This document shows positions 56,165 to 64,000 of a DNA stretch of 64,000 nucleotides, in pieces. The stretch comes from Bacteroidota bacterium (GTDB taxonomy: Bacteria; Bacteroidota; Bacteroidia; Bacteroidales; B39-G9). A model generated the notes under the pieces. It worked only from the letters and a program-made list of their open reading frames with translations, did no database searches and was not told the origin of the DNA. Positions within the stretch are counted from its first letter, which is position 1. Every line of letters starts with the position of its first letter. Position numbers and translations under genes: made by a program. The stretch lies in contig JADFUR010000060.1 of assembly GCA_015222055.1 (NCBI GenBank), positions 1 through 64,000 on the forward strand. The letters run 5' to 3'.

Positions 56165-58362
56165 GTTGCTTTTATTTGAGTTTTATCAAACGAAATATTT
56201 AATTCATTTACCCCTTTGTCGTTTATGCAAATATCAGATGAAAATGTTTTTTTTGTTTTATTAAATATTTTAAGTTCGGTTTTGGCTACTAATTTTATTT
56301 TTGAAGGTGAAAAATCATCATCAATAGAAATGTAATTCATTGAAAAATGAGCATTGAGAAATATTTTAAATGGTGCAATAAAATCTTGTAAAAACATATT
56401 CTTCTTATTGAAAATTATATTTGGAGGAATACGGTCGTTTACAGAAAGTCCTTCGTAAAAGCCAAGTTCTACCTTATAAAGCGATAAGAAAAAATAATAT
56501 AAAAATGATTTTTTATCACCCTCAAAATAAGTGAAATAATGCAATAGTCCATCATTTTTTAAATAAGCAAATGAACCAGATTTTTTGCAATTTATGTAAG
56601 TATTGTTGTAGATGTCGGTTTCCACATCCCAAGATATAGTTTCTTTTTTTGTTTTTCCATCTTTAGTTATCGAAACAACATTAAATTTTATAGTTTGTCC
56701 GGGTATAAAATGCAAGGCGTTTTTTAACAGACTATTTGTTTGAATATTACTAATAGTCTGATTTTTTTCGGGTTTGCTAAAAGATTTCAGTTTGTAACCG
56801 GAATTGTTTTTTTGCATATAATGTGCAATTGAATAATCAATTGTTTGTGATCCAATAAAAGGTGTTGCCTGAAGTTGAAAATGTAGGTGTGGATAAGGCG
56901 ACCTGCCTGAATTGCCACACAAAGCCAATGTTTGTCCTTTTTTCACAAGTTCGCCTTTTTTTACTTTAAATGTTTCAGGTTTAATATGGCTTAACTGAGA
57001 ATACAGATATTCAGTGTGTTTAATCGTAAGGCTATTCCCCCAGTTATTAAGAGTATTTATGTCTCCTATTAAATTATCGTCAATGCCATCAATAATTTCA
57101 ACAATTATGCCATCTGCAGGTGAAATAACCGGTTTTTCATAGCAATAGTAATCTTTGCAATAATCGCCTTTAGATTGATATTGATTGCCATTATCATCGT
57201 TAATAGTTAAGTCCCAAGCATGTTGCCATTCGTTTTTATGAGTATATTCTCCTTTGTGCCCTTGAGAAATTGTCCAATCGCCTAATACGGGTAAATAAAC
57301 AGGATAATAAAAAATATCAGAAAATCTAAATAAATTATTTTTGTATGAGTAAAGATTTTTTTCAGGAGAATTGAATTGGATTAATGGTTCAACCAGTTCT
57401 TTACCTTTTTGCATCCTTAATTTTAGAGTATATAAAAATATAAGTGAAATTACATTAAAAGGTAAAGAGTAAATAGGTAATTGATAATTAATAAATATTT
57501 TATTAAACCCAAAAGTTATAAGTACTGTTACAGGAAGTAGCAAAACAACCCAAAAATAAGTTGACTTTGATGGAATAAGGAAAAATCCTCCAATAGCAAT
57601 TGCTGTTAAAATGTAGTTAAAGCCTATAAATGTATAGCTTAATTCATTAAAATCAACACCTATGAAATTATAAAACAAGTATGCTGTATAGAATCCCAAA
57701 AAAGATAATGTAAATGCTATTCTTGAACTTAGGAGCAAGCCTATTGATATTAAAATTCCTGCAAGAACATTAAATTGGAAAATTATTGCAGCTAATGACA
57801 AAAAATATATTTTTAAAGATTGAAAAATTGGAATTGCCTCAATAAAATTATAAATATCTACAAGGTTTTGTCCGCCAAGCGAAAATAAGTCATTAAAGAG
57901 GTAAATTCCACGTTGACTTAAGCCCAATAATTCTAATTGACCAGCCGAGAGATTTATCATCCATGCTACTAATAAAAACGGAATACTTAAAAATGGCAAC
58001 GAATATTTATATAAGAATCCTTCAAAAGCAATAGTGATAAATAATGTTAAAATTGACAAGAAAAAAATAATTATCAAAACGTGCAGACCGGGTTCAAATG
58101 TTATTCCGGCAGCTAAGCCTACTAATAATGAGTTAAACCCATATAAGCCTGTTTCTATGTTAAATTTACTGAAATTTATAAGGTTGGCTGAAATATTAGT
58201 AATAATAACAGCAACAAGCCCACCAATTCCTGTCCAAAAGTCAAAAAAGCTAACAATCAATAATATAATTCCCAATATTTTATTCTTTGTGAAAAAAATT
58301 TGAGCGTAGCTATTAATTACTGATTTATAATAGTTTTTCAAGTTTGTTGAGGAAATATTCAT
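56152..58362 (-). CDS. Urea-transporter fold fused to M23 peptidase domain
   Basis: 736 residues. Residues ~25-315 are a UT-type channel with its internal repeat: GLYGFNSLLVGLAAG (72-86) and FIGFNYILTAIAIGG (245-259), plus AIIFQFNVLAGILISIGLLL. Residues ~355-520 are an M23-like zinc peptidase domain: HAWDL (His381, Asp384), GNSLTIKH, QLSHI (His459), GELVKKGQTLALCGNSG and PHLHFQLQ (His492, His494). The first motif is HxxD, not the usual HxxxD, so zinc binding may be altered. Residues ~540-736 are beta-rich and unrecognised. The peptidase would face the periplasm. 9 bp after the PLP enzyme gene. Confidence 0.85.
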   Translation of the reverse strand: MNISSTNLKNYYKSVINSYAQIFFTKNKILGIILLIVSFFDFWTGIGGLVAVIITNISANLINFSKFNIETGLYGFNSLLVGLAAGITFEPGLHVLIIIFFLSILTLFITIAFEGFLYKYSLPFLSIPFLLVAWMINLSAGQLELLGLSQRGIYLFNDLFSLGGQNLVDIYNFIEAIPIFQSLKIYFLSLAAIIFQFNVLAGILISIGLLLSSRIAFTLSFLGFYTAYLFYNFIGVDFNELSYTFIGFNYILTAIAIGGFFLIPSKSTYFWVVLLLPVTVLITFGFNKIFINYQLPIYSLPFNVISLIFLYTLKLRMQKGKELVEPLIQFNSPEKNLYSYKNNLFRFSDIFYYPVYLPVLGDWTISQGHKGEYTHKNEWQHAWDLTINDDNGNQYQSKGDYCKDYYCYEKPVISPADGIIVEIIDGIDDNLIGDINTLNNWGNSLTIKHTEYLYSQLSHIKPETFKVKKGELVKKGQTLALCGNSGRSPYPHLHFQLQATPFIGSQTIDYSIAHYMQKNNSGYKLKSFSKPEKNQTISNIQTNSLLKNALHFIPGQTIKFNVVSITKDGKTKKETISWDVETDIYNNTYINCKKSGSFAYLKNDGLLHYFTYFEGDKKSFLYYFFLSLYKVELGFYEGLSVNDRIPPNIIFNKKNMFLQDFIAPFKIFLNAHFSMNYISIDDDFSPSKIKLVAKTELKIFNKTKKTFSSDICINDKGVNELNISFDKTQIKATCIN

Positions 58363-58371
58363 TAAAAAAAA

Positions 58372-59721
58372 TTATTTTTTTAAATATTTAGGCGTAATTT
58401 CAAGGTTTTCAAAAACTGAATTAGTCTCATTTTTTCTAATTATATGAGCTTTGCTTTCAGTATCTATTAATATAATTTTCGGTCGCAAAGTTATAAACTG
58501 CATCCATTGTGTCATATTGTATGCACCAATACGTTTAATAACAACATTGTCGCCTTTTTGCAAAATCGGGAATTGAATGGCTTGTCTAATAACATCAATA
58601 TTCATACATAAAGGACCATAAATGGTAGTGTCTTCAGTTTGGGTTGAGCACTGTTGAGCAGGAAATATTTCATGCTCATACCAAAATGAAGTAAATAACA
58701 TATTAACTCCAATATCAATAATTGTTGCACGACGACCACTTGCAAGCCGTTTGTTTGCCAATACTGTTCCAAGAATATATCCTGCATCATCAATAAGAGC
58801 TCTGCCAGTTTCCAAAATTAAAGTTGGAAGATTTTCGGGAGATATTTGAGAATTTATAATAACATTTGTTATAGCATCTGCATAATCGTCAAAGGTAGGG
58901 CAGGTGTCGGTTCCTGGTAAATAAGCTCCCTTAAGAGTGTTTTTTGAAGCAAAACCACCCCCCAAATCAAGGTATTTTATTTTGTGTTTATATTTATGAT
59001 CAATTTCAAGAGCAAGGTCAATCAGTTTTTTTGTAGCAACTGAATAAGGTGAAGGGCTCATCATATATGTACCTATGTGACAATGAAGACCTACCAAATT
59101 TAATTTTTTGCTAATCATAATGCGATTAATCGCATTCCATGCTTCTCCATTTTCATAGTTAAAACCAAAACGATCCCATTGTGGGAAAATGCCAGTATCC
59201 ATATTTACTCTTATAGCTACTTTAGGTGTTTCGTCAATACTATCGGCTATTTCAATGAGCATATATAATTCATCGAAATGATCAATATGAATTAGTGATC
59301 CATTTTTGGAGGCTTTTATTAAATCCTCTTTGCTTTTATCCGGTCCGTTAAAAATTATGTGTTTTCCTTCTATGCCATTTTTTATAGCTTTTTCGTATTC
59401 AAAACCTGAAACTACTTCTGCCCACGATCCAAGTTGGTGAAATAATGAGCAAACAGCATTAAGATAATTTGTTTTATACGACCAGGCAAATTGAATTTTT
59501 GGATAGCGACTGGTGAAAGCTCTTTTAGAATTGTTATATGTTTCTGTAATAGTTTTTTCAGATAAAACAAATAAAGGTGACCCATAATCTTTTAAAAGGT
59601 CTTTTACAGAAACACCATCAATATAACTTATTGGTTTTGTATTAACATTCATGCCAAATTTATCGGGCATGCCTGCATTAACTTTATTTATGATTGGAGA
59701 TTCGTATCTTAATTTTTCCAT
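58372..59721 (-). CDS. Diaminopimelate-decarboxylase-fold PLP enzyme, altered motifs
   Basis: 449 residues, slightly longer than LysA. Alanine-racemase-type barrel plus beta domain. PLP lysine in AWSYKTNY (Lys83), GLHCHIGTYM (211-220), DLGGGF (252-257), Arg of ETGRAL (304-309; EPGR in LysA), GPLCMNID (369-376; GPxCESxD in LysA) and GAYNMTQWM (399-407). The Cys and Asp of the second monomer's site remain, but the Glu-Ser that read the substrate's far end are Met-Asn. I infer decarboxylation (or racemisation) of a substrate other than meso-diaminopimelate. It lies 13 bp after the ATP-grasp gene. Confidence 0.85.
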   Translation of the reverse strand: MEKLRYESPIINKVNAGMPDKFGMNVNTKPISYIDGVSVKDLLKDYGSPLFVLSEKTITETYNNSKRAFTSRYPKIQFAWSYKTNYLNAVCSLFHQLGSWAEVVSGFEYEKAIKNGIEGKHIIFNGPDKSKEDLIKASKNGSLIHIDHFDELYMLIEIADSIDETPKVAIRVNMDTGIFPQWDRFGFNYENGEAWNAINRIMISKKLNLVGLHCHIGTYMMSPSPYSVATKKLIDLALEIDHKYKHKIKYLDLGGGFASKNTLKGAYLPGTDTCPTFDDYADAITNVIINSQISPENLPTLILETGRALIDDAGYILGTVLANKRLASGRRATIIDIGVNMLFTSFWYEHEIFPAQQCSTQTEDTTIYGPLCMNIDVIRQAIQFPILQKGDNVVIKRIGAYNMTQWMQFITLRPKIILIDTESKAHIIRKNETNSVFENLEITPKYLKK

Positions 59722-59734
59722 AATTATTAGTTAA

Positions 59735-60781
59735 TTATAATTCACCGTTAATATTTAATTTTTCAAATTGAGAAATATTACCAATTAAATCATAGGAATA
59801 ACGTATAAACATAATTCCTGTTTTATATGTTTTGTATGGCTCAACATTAATGCCCATTGCTAAATTAACCAATGCTTCGGGTAAATTCTGACCGGCACCA
59901 TTAGCCAAATATACCCAAGCGGGAATTCTGGGATTAATCTCAATCATAAAATATTTATTATCTTCAGTTTTAATCATTTCAAGCTCCATGCCACCTCGCC
60001 AGCGTGTTTTTTTGATTAAATTTCGAGTTATTTCAAGCATCTTTTCATCGTCCAAAGTAATGCCGCCCCATGCTTTTCCTTTGTCTGTTATATATTGTTT
60101 CCGCATTGGAACAGCACCAATTGTATTTCCTTTGCCATCTCCCAAAGCAACCACATTAACTTCTGTTCCTTGTATATATTCTTGAATAATGACAGGAACT
60201 CCCCATTTAGAAGCAATTTTATTAAAATTGTATTGTAATTGCTCTAAGTTATAAACAATATATGCATCGTAGAATTTCCCTTTTACTAAAACAGGAAAAT
60301 CAAATTTATCGTTTATGTTCGAAAGATCTGATATGTTTGTGACAGCAATACTTTTAGGTACATTAATATTATATTTTTTGCCAAAAGAAGGTAGATTCGC
60401 TTTATGTCTCTCTTCAAATTGCTTAATACTTGGCAAAAAAGTTTTAATACCCATTTGTGCAAGTTTTTTTTCATTTTTCATGAATGTATAGAGCTCTGCA
60501 TCAAAATTTGGTATTATACAATCTAATTTTTCACAACTATGAATGTACTCTATTTTTTTTATAAAAGCCTCTCCACCTGCTGATGGATAAGGTATTTGAT
60601 ATATTTTATCGGCAGTATTGGGCATGTATATTCCTGGCTCTAAATTTTCATATGCTAAGCCAATAATTCTAACATCAAAAGTGTCAGATTCTCGCAATCC
60701 TCTTATCACAGGAACACCCGGACCAGGGTTATCAGTGTTATTTAAGCCTGTTACTGCAATAGTATATTTTGGTTTTACCAT
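59735..60781 (-). CDS. ATP-grasp ligase (carbamoyl-phosphate-synthase-like)
   Basis: 348 residues. N-terminal Rossmann-like domain (~1-115, GLNNTDNPGPGVPVIRGLRE). ATP-grasp core: lysine in FPVLVKGKFYDAY (~165), VIIQEYIQGTEVNVVALGDG, and the metal-binding pair in GGMELEMIKTEDNKYFMIEI followed by NPRIPAW. Enzymes of this type activate a carboxylate as an acyl phosphate and join it to an amine. Substrate unknown. Between the PqqD-like gene (18 bp) and the PLP enzyme gene (13 bp). Confidence 0.87.
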   Translation of the reverse strand: MVKPKYTIAVTGLNNTDNPGPGVPVIRGLRESDTFDVRIIGLAYENLEPGIYMPNTADKIYQIPYPSAGGEAFIKKIEYIHSCEKLDCIIPNFDAELYTFMKNEKKLAQMGIKTFLPSIKQFEERHKANLPSFGKKYNINVPKSIAVTNISDLSNINDKFDFPVLVKGKFYDAYIVYNLEQLQYNFNKIASKWGVPVIIQEYIQGTEVNVVALGDGKGNTIGAVPMRKQYITDKGKAWGGITLDDEKMLEITRNLIKKTRWRGGMELEMIKTEDNKYFMIEINPRIPAWVYLANGAGQNLPEALVNLAMGINVEPYKTYKTGIMFIRYSYDLIGNISQFEKLNINGEL

Positions 60782-60799
60782 TATTATAATTGTTTAATC

Positions 60800-61045
60800 T
60801 TATTCATTTTCAAGAAGATGATTGTTTTTTAACATTTGAATAAAATCGTAGTAATTTTTTTCAAATGTAATTGTATCCACATCATACTTTTCAAGGATGG
60901 CATCTGATATTTCCTCATATTTTTTTTCATTTTCGATAAATGATAAAATTTCAATGCCAATTGGATTTAAGGTAAAAGAATCTCCTGTTGATGGATTAAA
61001 AATAAACCCCGTTTCGCTTATTGCAATATTTTTTTTGAGTCTCAT
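60800..61045 (-). CDS. PqqD-like small protein (RRE fold)
   Basis: 81 residues, first gene of the six-gene operon. Pattern of the PqqD family: IAISETGFIFNPSTGDSFTL, NPIGIEILSFIENEKKYEEI, DVDTITFEKNYYDFIQML. PqqD proteins bind a leader peptide and hand it to a modifying enzyme (RiPP recognition element). No PqqA/C/E homologues or radical SAM gene is next to it, so it is not part of PQQ synthesis. A precursor peptide gene was not found in the flanks. Confidence 0.8.
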   Translation of the reverse strand: MRLKKNIAISETGFIFNPSTGDSFTLNPIGIEILSFIENEKKYEEISDAILEKYDVDTITFEKNYYDFIQMLKNNHLLENE

Positions 61046-61260
61046 TCTTTTGTTTATTAGTAAAAAGGTTTAATTAATATCATTTTAAGAAAGGTTGCTT
61101 TTTTTACGAATTTTATCATGATAACCGGTGTAAGGTAAAAAAAAAACAAATAGGAACAAAAAATATAAATATTGATTAACAGTGTTTTAATTATTAAATA
61201 TCTTGTACTAATGAGATTTTTCGACGGGTATGAACAATTCAATAAATATATGATTTTTTT

Positions 61261-61289
61261 TTGCTCAGTAAAAAAAATGTTTACATTTG
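61261..61289 (+). promoter_or_regulatory. Promoter of the cobalamin-riboswitch transcript
   Basis: TTG (61261-61263), 18-bp A-rich spacer, TACATTTG (61282-61289): a full match to the Bacteroidota promoter pattern, ending just before the riboswitch. Confidence 0.8.
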
Positions 61290-61291
61290 CC

Positions 61292-61520
61292 CTTTAATTG
61301 GTTTCATTAGAATTAAAAAGGAATATCGTTAGAATCGATAACAGTTCCCGCTGCTGTGATGGCTATTAAATGTTTTAACAGAATGTCACTCTTCATAATG
61401 AAGGGGAAGGCGTTAAAACAGGCCTAAGTCAGAAAACTTGCCAAATATATTGATTTTGTAGCCTGCGGAGAACGGGTAGCTAATCAGTTCGATATTTCCT
61501 TGGTTTTCCATTGTTATCGT
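61292..61520 (+). promoter_or_regulatory. Cobalamin (B12) riboswitch
   Basis: Conserved core in order: GATAACAGTTCCCGCTGCTG (about 61338-61357), GTCACT, GGGAAGGC (about 61405), and the closing CCTAAGTCAGAAAACTTGCC (about 61423-61442), which matches the family's GCCAGGAGACCTGCC-type end. Downstream, GTAGCCTGCGGAG…GGGTAGCTAATCAG (about 61459-61490) can fold as an expression platform. Adenosylcobalamin binding is expected to shut off the downstream genes. The exact ends are estimated. Confidence 0.9.
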
Positions 61521-61563
61521 ATGCTGCAAAATCAGTTTTATAAACATTTAAATTGCAGTAACA

Positions 61564-62142
61564 ATGAAAAAATCAAAAAATCATTTACGATTTGGAATCC
61601 TTTCTCTATTAGTTTTACTGGTTGCTTTAAGCCGATTAATACCACATCCTCCTAACTTTGCTCCTATTGGAGCTATGGCATTATTTGGTGCAACTTATTT
61701 AAAGCAGAAGCATTTTGTTTTAATTATTCCTATAGCTTCCATGTGGCTTAGCGATTTAGCTCTTAATAATATTGTTTATGCCCAGTATTTCGATCACTTT
61801 GTTTGGTTTTACCCCGGATGTTATTGGACTTATGGAGCCTTTATCGTAATAGGATTTATTGGATTTGGATTACTCAAAAAAATCAAAATTCAAAATATTT
61901 TATTAGCCTCATGTTTGGCATCAATTAGCTTTTTTATTTTATCAAATTTTGGCGTTTGGTTATCAGGAATAATGTATCCAAAAACATTTACTGGTCTGAT
62001 GATGAGTTATACAGCAGGATTGCCATTTCTGAAAAATACATTTATGGGCGATTTGGTTTATTCCGGATTATTATTTGGAGTATTTGAATTAGCAAAGTAT
62101 CGTTTCCCAATATTACAATTTCAAACTAATCAATATAAATAA
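61564..62142 (+). CDS. DUF6580 family putative transport protein
   Basis: 192 residues. About six membrane segments (LLVLLVALSRLIPHPPNFAP, FVLIIPIASMWLSDLALNN, WTYGAFIVIGFIGFGL and three more). RLIPHPPNFAPIGAMALFGA matches DUF6580, a family related to the S components of ECF-type vitamin transporters and often placed under B12 riboswitches. Probable role in cobalamin or precursor uptake across the inner membrane. First gene after the riboswitch. Confidence 0.85.
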   Translation: MKKSKNHLRFGILSLLVLLVALSRLIPHPPNFAPIGAMALFGATYLKQKHFVLIIPIASMWLSDLALNNIVYAQYFDHFVWFYPGCYWTYGAFIVIGFIGFGLLKKIKIQNILLASCLASISFFILSNFGVWLSGIMYPKTFTGLMMSYTAGLPFLKNTFMGDLVYSGLLFGVFELAKYRFPILQFQTNQYK

Positions 62143-62146
62143 AAAA

Positions 62147-62183
62147 AGAACGACAGGCTTCTGCAAAAAAAACTGCCGTTCTT
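62147..62183 (+). terminator. Hairpin between the DUF6580 and surface-protein genes
   Basis: AAGAACGACAG and CTGCCGTTCTT pair with one mismatch around a 15-base loop. There is no T-run after it on the plus strand, so it may be an attenuator or RNA-stability element instead of a full terminator. Confidence 0.45.
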
Positions 62184-62220
62184 AAGCTAAAAACAATTAA
62201 TTATAATTAAAAATTGCCTT

Positions 62221-64000
62221 ATGAAACAAAACTACAAATTTTCTATAATTTTTATAGGATTATTTTTATGTTTAAATTTTTCTTTTGGACAGGGATTTTC
62301 TCATAAAAGTAACAAATTCATTAATCAAATGCGAAACTCAAGTGATTATCGACGCAATATAAAATTTGCCGATATGTTTGAATTTCCTGCTGATATTGAC
62401 ATTAAAAGCGAAATTTCCATTAATCCGGAAATAACCATCAGCTACCGTTCTAGTGATATTACAAAAATAAATAATGATGGTTATTATTTCTCCACTTGGG
62501 GTGGACAGTATTTTTACTACAATATACCTAATGAAGCCTATGGGCAAGATACCCTTTATATTACAATAACATACATGGAAGTAAGTGCAGAATCCATGGT
62601 CATAACTGATATTAATGATATTGAATGTGTTGACGAAGCATACGATCTTAATATTGGAGATGCTTTAGAAGTTGATGTCCTTAGAAATGACAAACCTTCA
62701 TCTTTTTTAGATAAAAATACTTTTGCTATAATAAACAATGTAAGCTATGGAACTATATCAATAGTTGAAGCCGGTGTGCTTAAGTATATTAATAATGAAA
62801 CAACTCCAAATTATACCAGCGATTATCTTACTTATAAAATTGCTGATGATGATGGTAATTATGATACAGCAAGGGTAGAGTTTAACATTCATAAAAATTC
62901 TTATGTGTCAGAAGTTTTTGATTTTCTTCCTGCACCGGGACAGTTTACAAATACCGGATGGGCTGATACAGCAGCAGCTAAACAATTAATTGGAACAGCA
63001 AACGGAGGAGTTTCGCTTGGTGGGTTTGGTGGCTATGTTGTTGTTGGTTTCGATCAGCCAATTGTTGATCGCGATCAGAATCCTTATGGTGTAGATTTTA
63101 CAGTAAATGGGAATGCCTTTGGAGCCTGGGGTGGCGGAAGCTGGTGCGAACCGGGAGCTGTTCAAGTTTCGTATGATGAAAACCATAATGGTAAACCTGA
63201 TGATGAATGGTATGAATTAGCAGGTGCAAACTACTATCTTGATGGCACTATCAAGAATCTTACCATGACATATTACAATCCTAAATACAATACCCGAAAA
63301 ACTATACCATATAGCACAGATAAAGGATTTAATGGTGCGATGAGAACAAATGGTTTTCATGCACAATCATACTACCCAGATCCTTATAGTTTTGGAATCA
63401 ATCCTGATGCTATTTCCTATACAGGAAATATGATTAATTTTCAATTAGACAAAAGTAATCCAGGATATGTAAGGGCAATGCGTTGGCCTGCTTTTGGATA
63501 TTGCGACAATCATTCGAACAACAGGTTTCCTACAAAACCAACAAATCCATACTTTAATGATGAAAACGGAAATGCATCAGATGGTTTTGATTTAAAATGG
63601 GCAGTAGATATGAACGGAAATAGTGTATCTCTGGATACAGTTCATTTTGTAAAAATATATAACCCCTCACAAGAAGATGGTGGGTGGTTAGGTGAAGTAT
63701 CTACCGAAGTAATGCAAGTTAGTATTACAACACCTGATCCAAATTATATTCCACAAGATTATGAATTTCATTATATTGGATCATCACAAATACAGGTGCT
63801 AAAAGGTACAACATTGCAATATAACGGAATTTTATTTAAAAATGGAATTCCTCAAGCAGGAACTGCTACATGGATATCTGACAGTACACATGTTGCTAAT
63901 ATAGATAATACCGGATTGTTAACCGCTATTGAAACAGGTCAAACAACCTTACACTTTAATATGAAACCAAGTGTTCCCAGCGACTCTATTAATCTTGAAG
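62221..64000 (+). CDS. Secreted surface protein of B12 locus, truncated by window end
   Basis: At least 593 codons, running off the window. Signal peptide ~1-23 (FSIIFIGLFLCLNFSFGQ). Residues ~140-230 look like a cadherin/Ig-like repeat (DINDIECVDEAYDLNIGDAL, VDVLRNDKPS). A central domain ~240-400 has GGVSLGGFGGYVVVGFDQP, VNGNAFGAWGGGSWCEPGAV and DEWYELAGANYYLDG. This pattern recurs in large Bacteroidota surface proteins encoded near B12-regulated TonB receptors (from memory). Ig-like Big_2 pattern follows (WISDSTHVANIDNTGLLTAI). Likely surface capture of cobalamin or a related role; not proven. Confidence 0.75.
   Translation, partial: MKQNYKFSIIFIGLFLCLNFSFGQGFSHKSNKFINQMRNSSDYRRNIKFADMFEFPADIDIKSEISINPEITISYRSSDITKINNDGYYFSTWGGQYFYYNIPNEAYGQDTLYITITYMEVSAESMVITDINDIECVDEAYDLNIGDALEVDVLRNDKPSSFLDKNTFAIINNVSYGTISIVEAGVLKYINNETTPNYTSDYLTYKIADDDGNYDTARVEFNIHKNSYVSEVFDFLPAPGQFTNTGWADTAAAKQLIGTANGGVSLGGFGGYVVVGFDQPIVDRDQNPYGVDFTVNGNAFGAWGGGSWCEPGAVQVSYDENHNGKPDDEWYELAGANYYLDGTIKNLTMTYYNPKYNTRKTIPYSTDKGFNGAMRTNGFHAQSYYPDPYSFGINPDAISYTGNMINFQLDKSNPGYVRAMRWPAFGYCDNHSNNRFPTKPTNPYFNDENGNASDGFDLKWAVDMNGNSVSLDTVHFVKIYNPSQEDGGWLGEVSTEVMQVSITTPDPNYIPQDYEFHYIGSSQIQVLKGTTLQYNGILFKNGIPQAGTATWISDSTHVANIDNTGLLTAIETGQTTLHFNMKPSVPSDSINLE

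Noticed and set aside
56152-58362. Urea utilisation locus
   Set aside because: No urease, urea carboxylase or nickel genes nearby; only the channel fold is shared.
60800-61045. PQQ biosynthesis cluster
   Set aside because: Only a PqqD-like gene is present; no PqqA, PqqB, PqqC or PqqE homologue in the window.
61057-61242. 61-codon minus-strand frame before the PqqD-like gene as a precursor peptide
   Set aside because: AT-driven composition with Phe/Ile runs, no leader-like or core-like pattern, and it overlaps the promoter region between divergent units.
1-64000. tRNA, rRNA or tmRNA genes
   Set aside because: No cloverleaf-like segments with T-loop words or rRNA-like stretches were seen by eye; a covariance search could still find a missed one.

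Overview
The window reads as chromosomal DNA of an AT-rich member of the Bacteroidota, most likely Bacteroidales or a close relative. The evidence is a MurF-alanine racemase fusion, a FeoA-FeoB fusion with its small Cys-rich partner, a DUF4290 gene, a second EF-G paralogue, zinc-less uS14 and bL36, candidate promoters of the Bacteroidota type (TTG, about 18 bp, TAnnTTTG) and an almost complete lack of Shine-Dalgarno sequences. No rRNA, tRNA or CRISPR was seen.

Layout. 1-4440 is an accessory patch: an AlbA/Schlafen-type ATP-binding protein, a broken start of a DEAD/DEAH helicase and a RhuM-family protein, separated by long intergenic stretches full of dispersed repeats. 4442-20729 (minus strand) is housekeeping: a sigma-54-type response regulator lacking a Fis domain, an ABC-2 exporter pair, dnaJ-grpE, a TlpA-like thioredoxin, murA, a DUF4290 gene, murF-alr, two tandem SpoIIE-type phosphatases and tdk. 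20794-22315 (plus) holds an unknown gene and rsmI. 22448-24604 (minus) is an EF-G paralogue whose catalytic His is Leu. 25038-42096 (plus) is one long str-S10-spc-alpha superoperon, rpsL to rplQ, including fusA, secY, infA and rpoA; map, adk and tuf are absent from it.

42217-53417 carries an unknown gene, feoAB, a secreted protein, mtnA with a class II aldolase (a possible methylthioribose/deoxyribose salvage pair), a PatB/MalY-type C-S lyase flanked by degenerate repeats, and a membrane protein/winged-helix regulator/barrel cluster.

The most unusual part is 54243-61045 (minus): six genes packed with gaps of 9-18 bp or 13-bp overlaps. In transcription order they encode a PqqD-like (RRE-fold) protein, an ATP-grasp ligase, a diaminopimelate-decarboxylase-fold PLP enzyme with changed active-site motifs, a urea-transporter fold fused to an M23 peptidase domain, a TPR plus outer-membrane-barrel protein, and a secreted TPR protein. 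Together they look like a cytoplasm-to-envelope pathway that makes, exports or attaches a small amide- or peptide-like product. I know of no described function for this set.

Divergent from that operon, a canonical promoter and cobalamin riboswitch (about 61261-61520) control a DUF6580 membrane protein and a large secreted surface protein that runs off the window end, suggesting a vitamin B12 uptake locus continuing beyond 64000.
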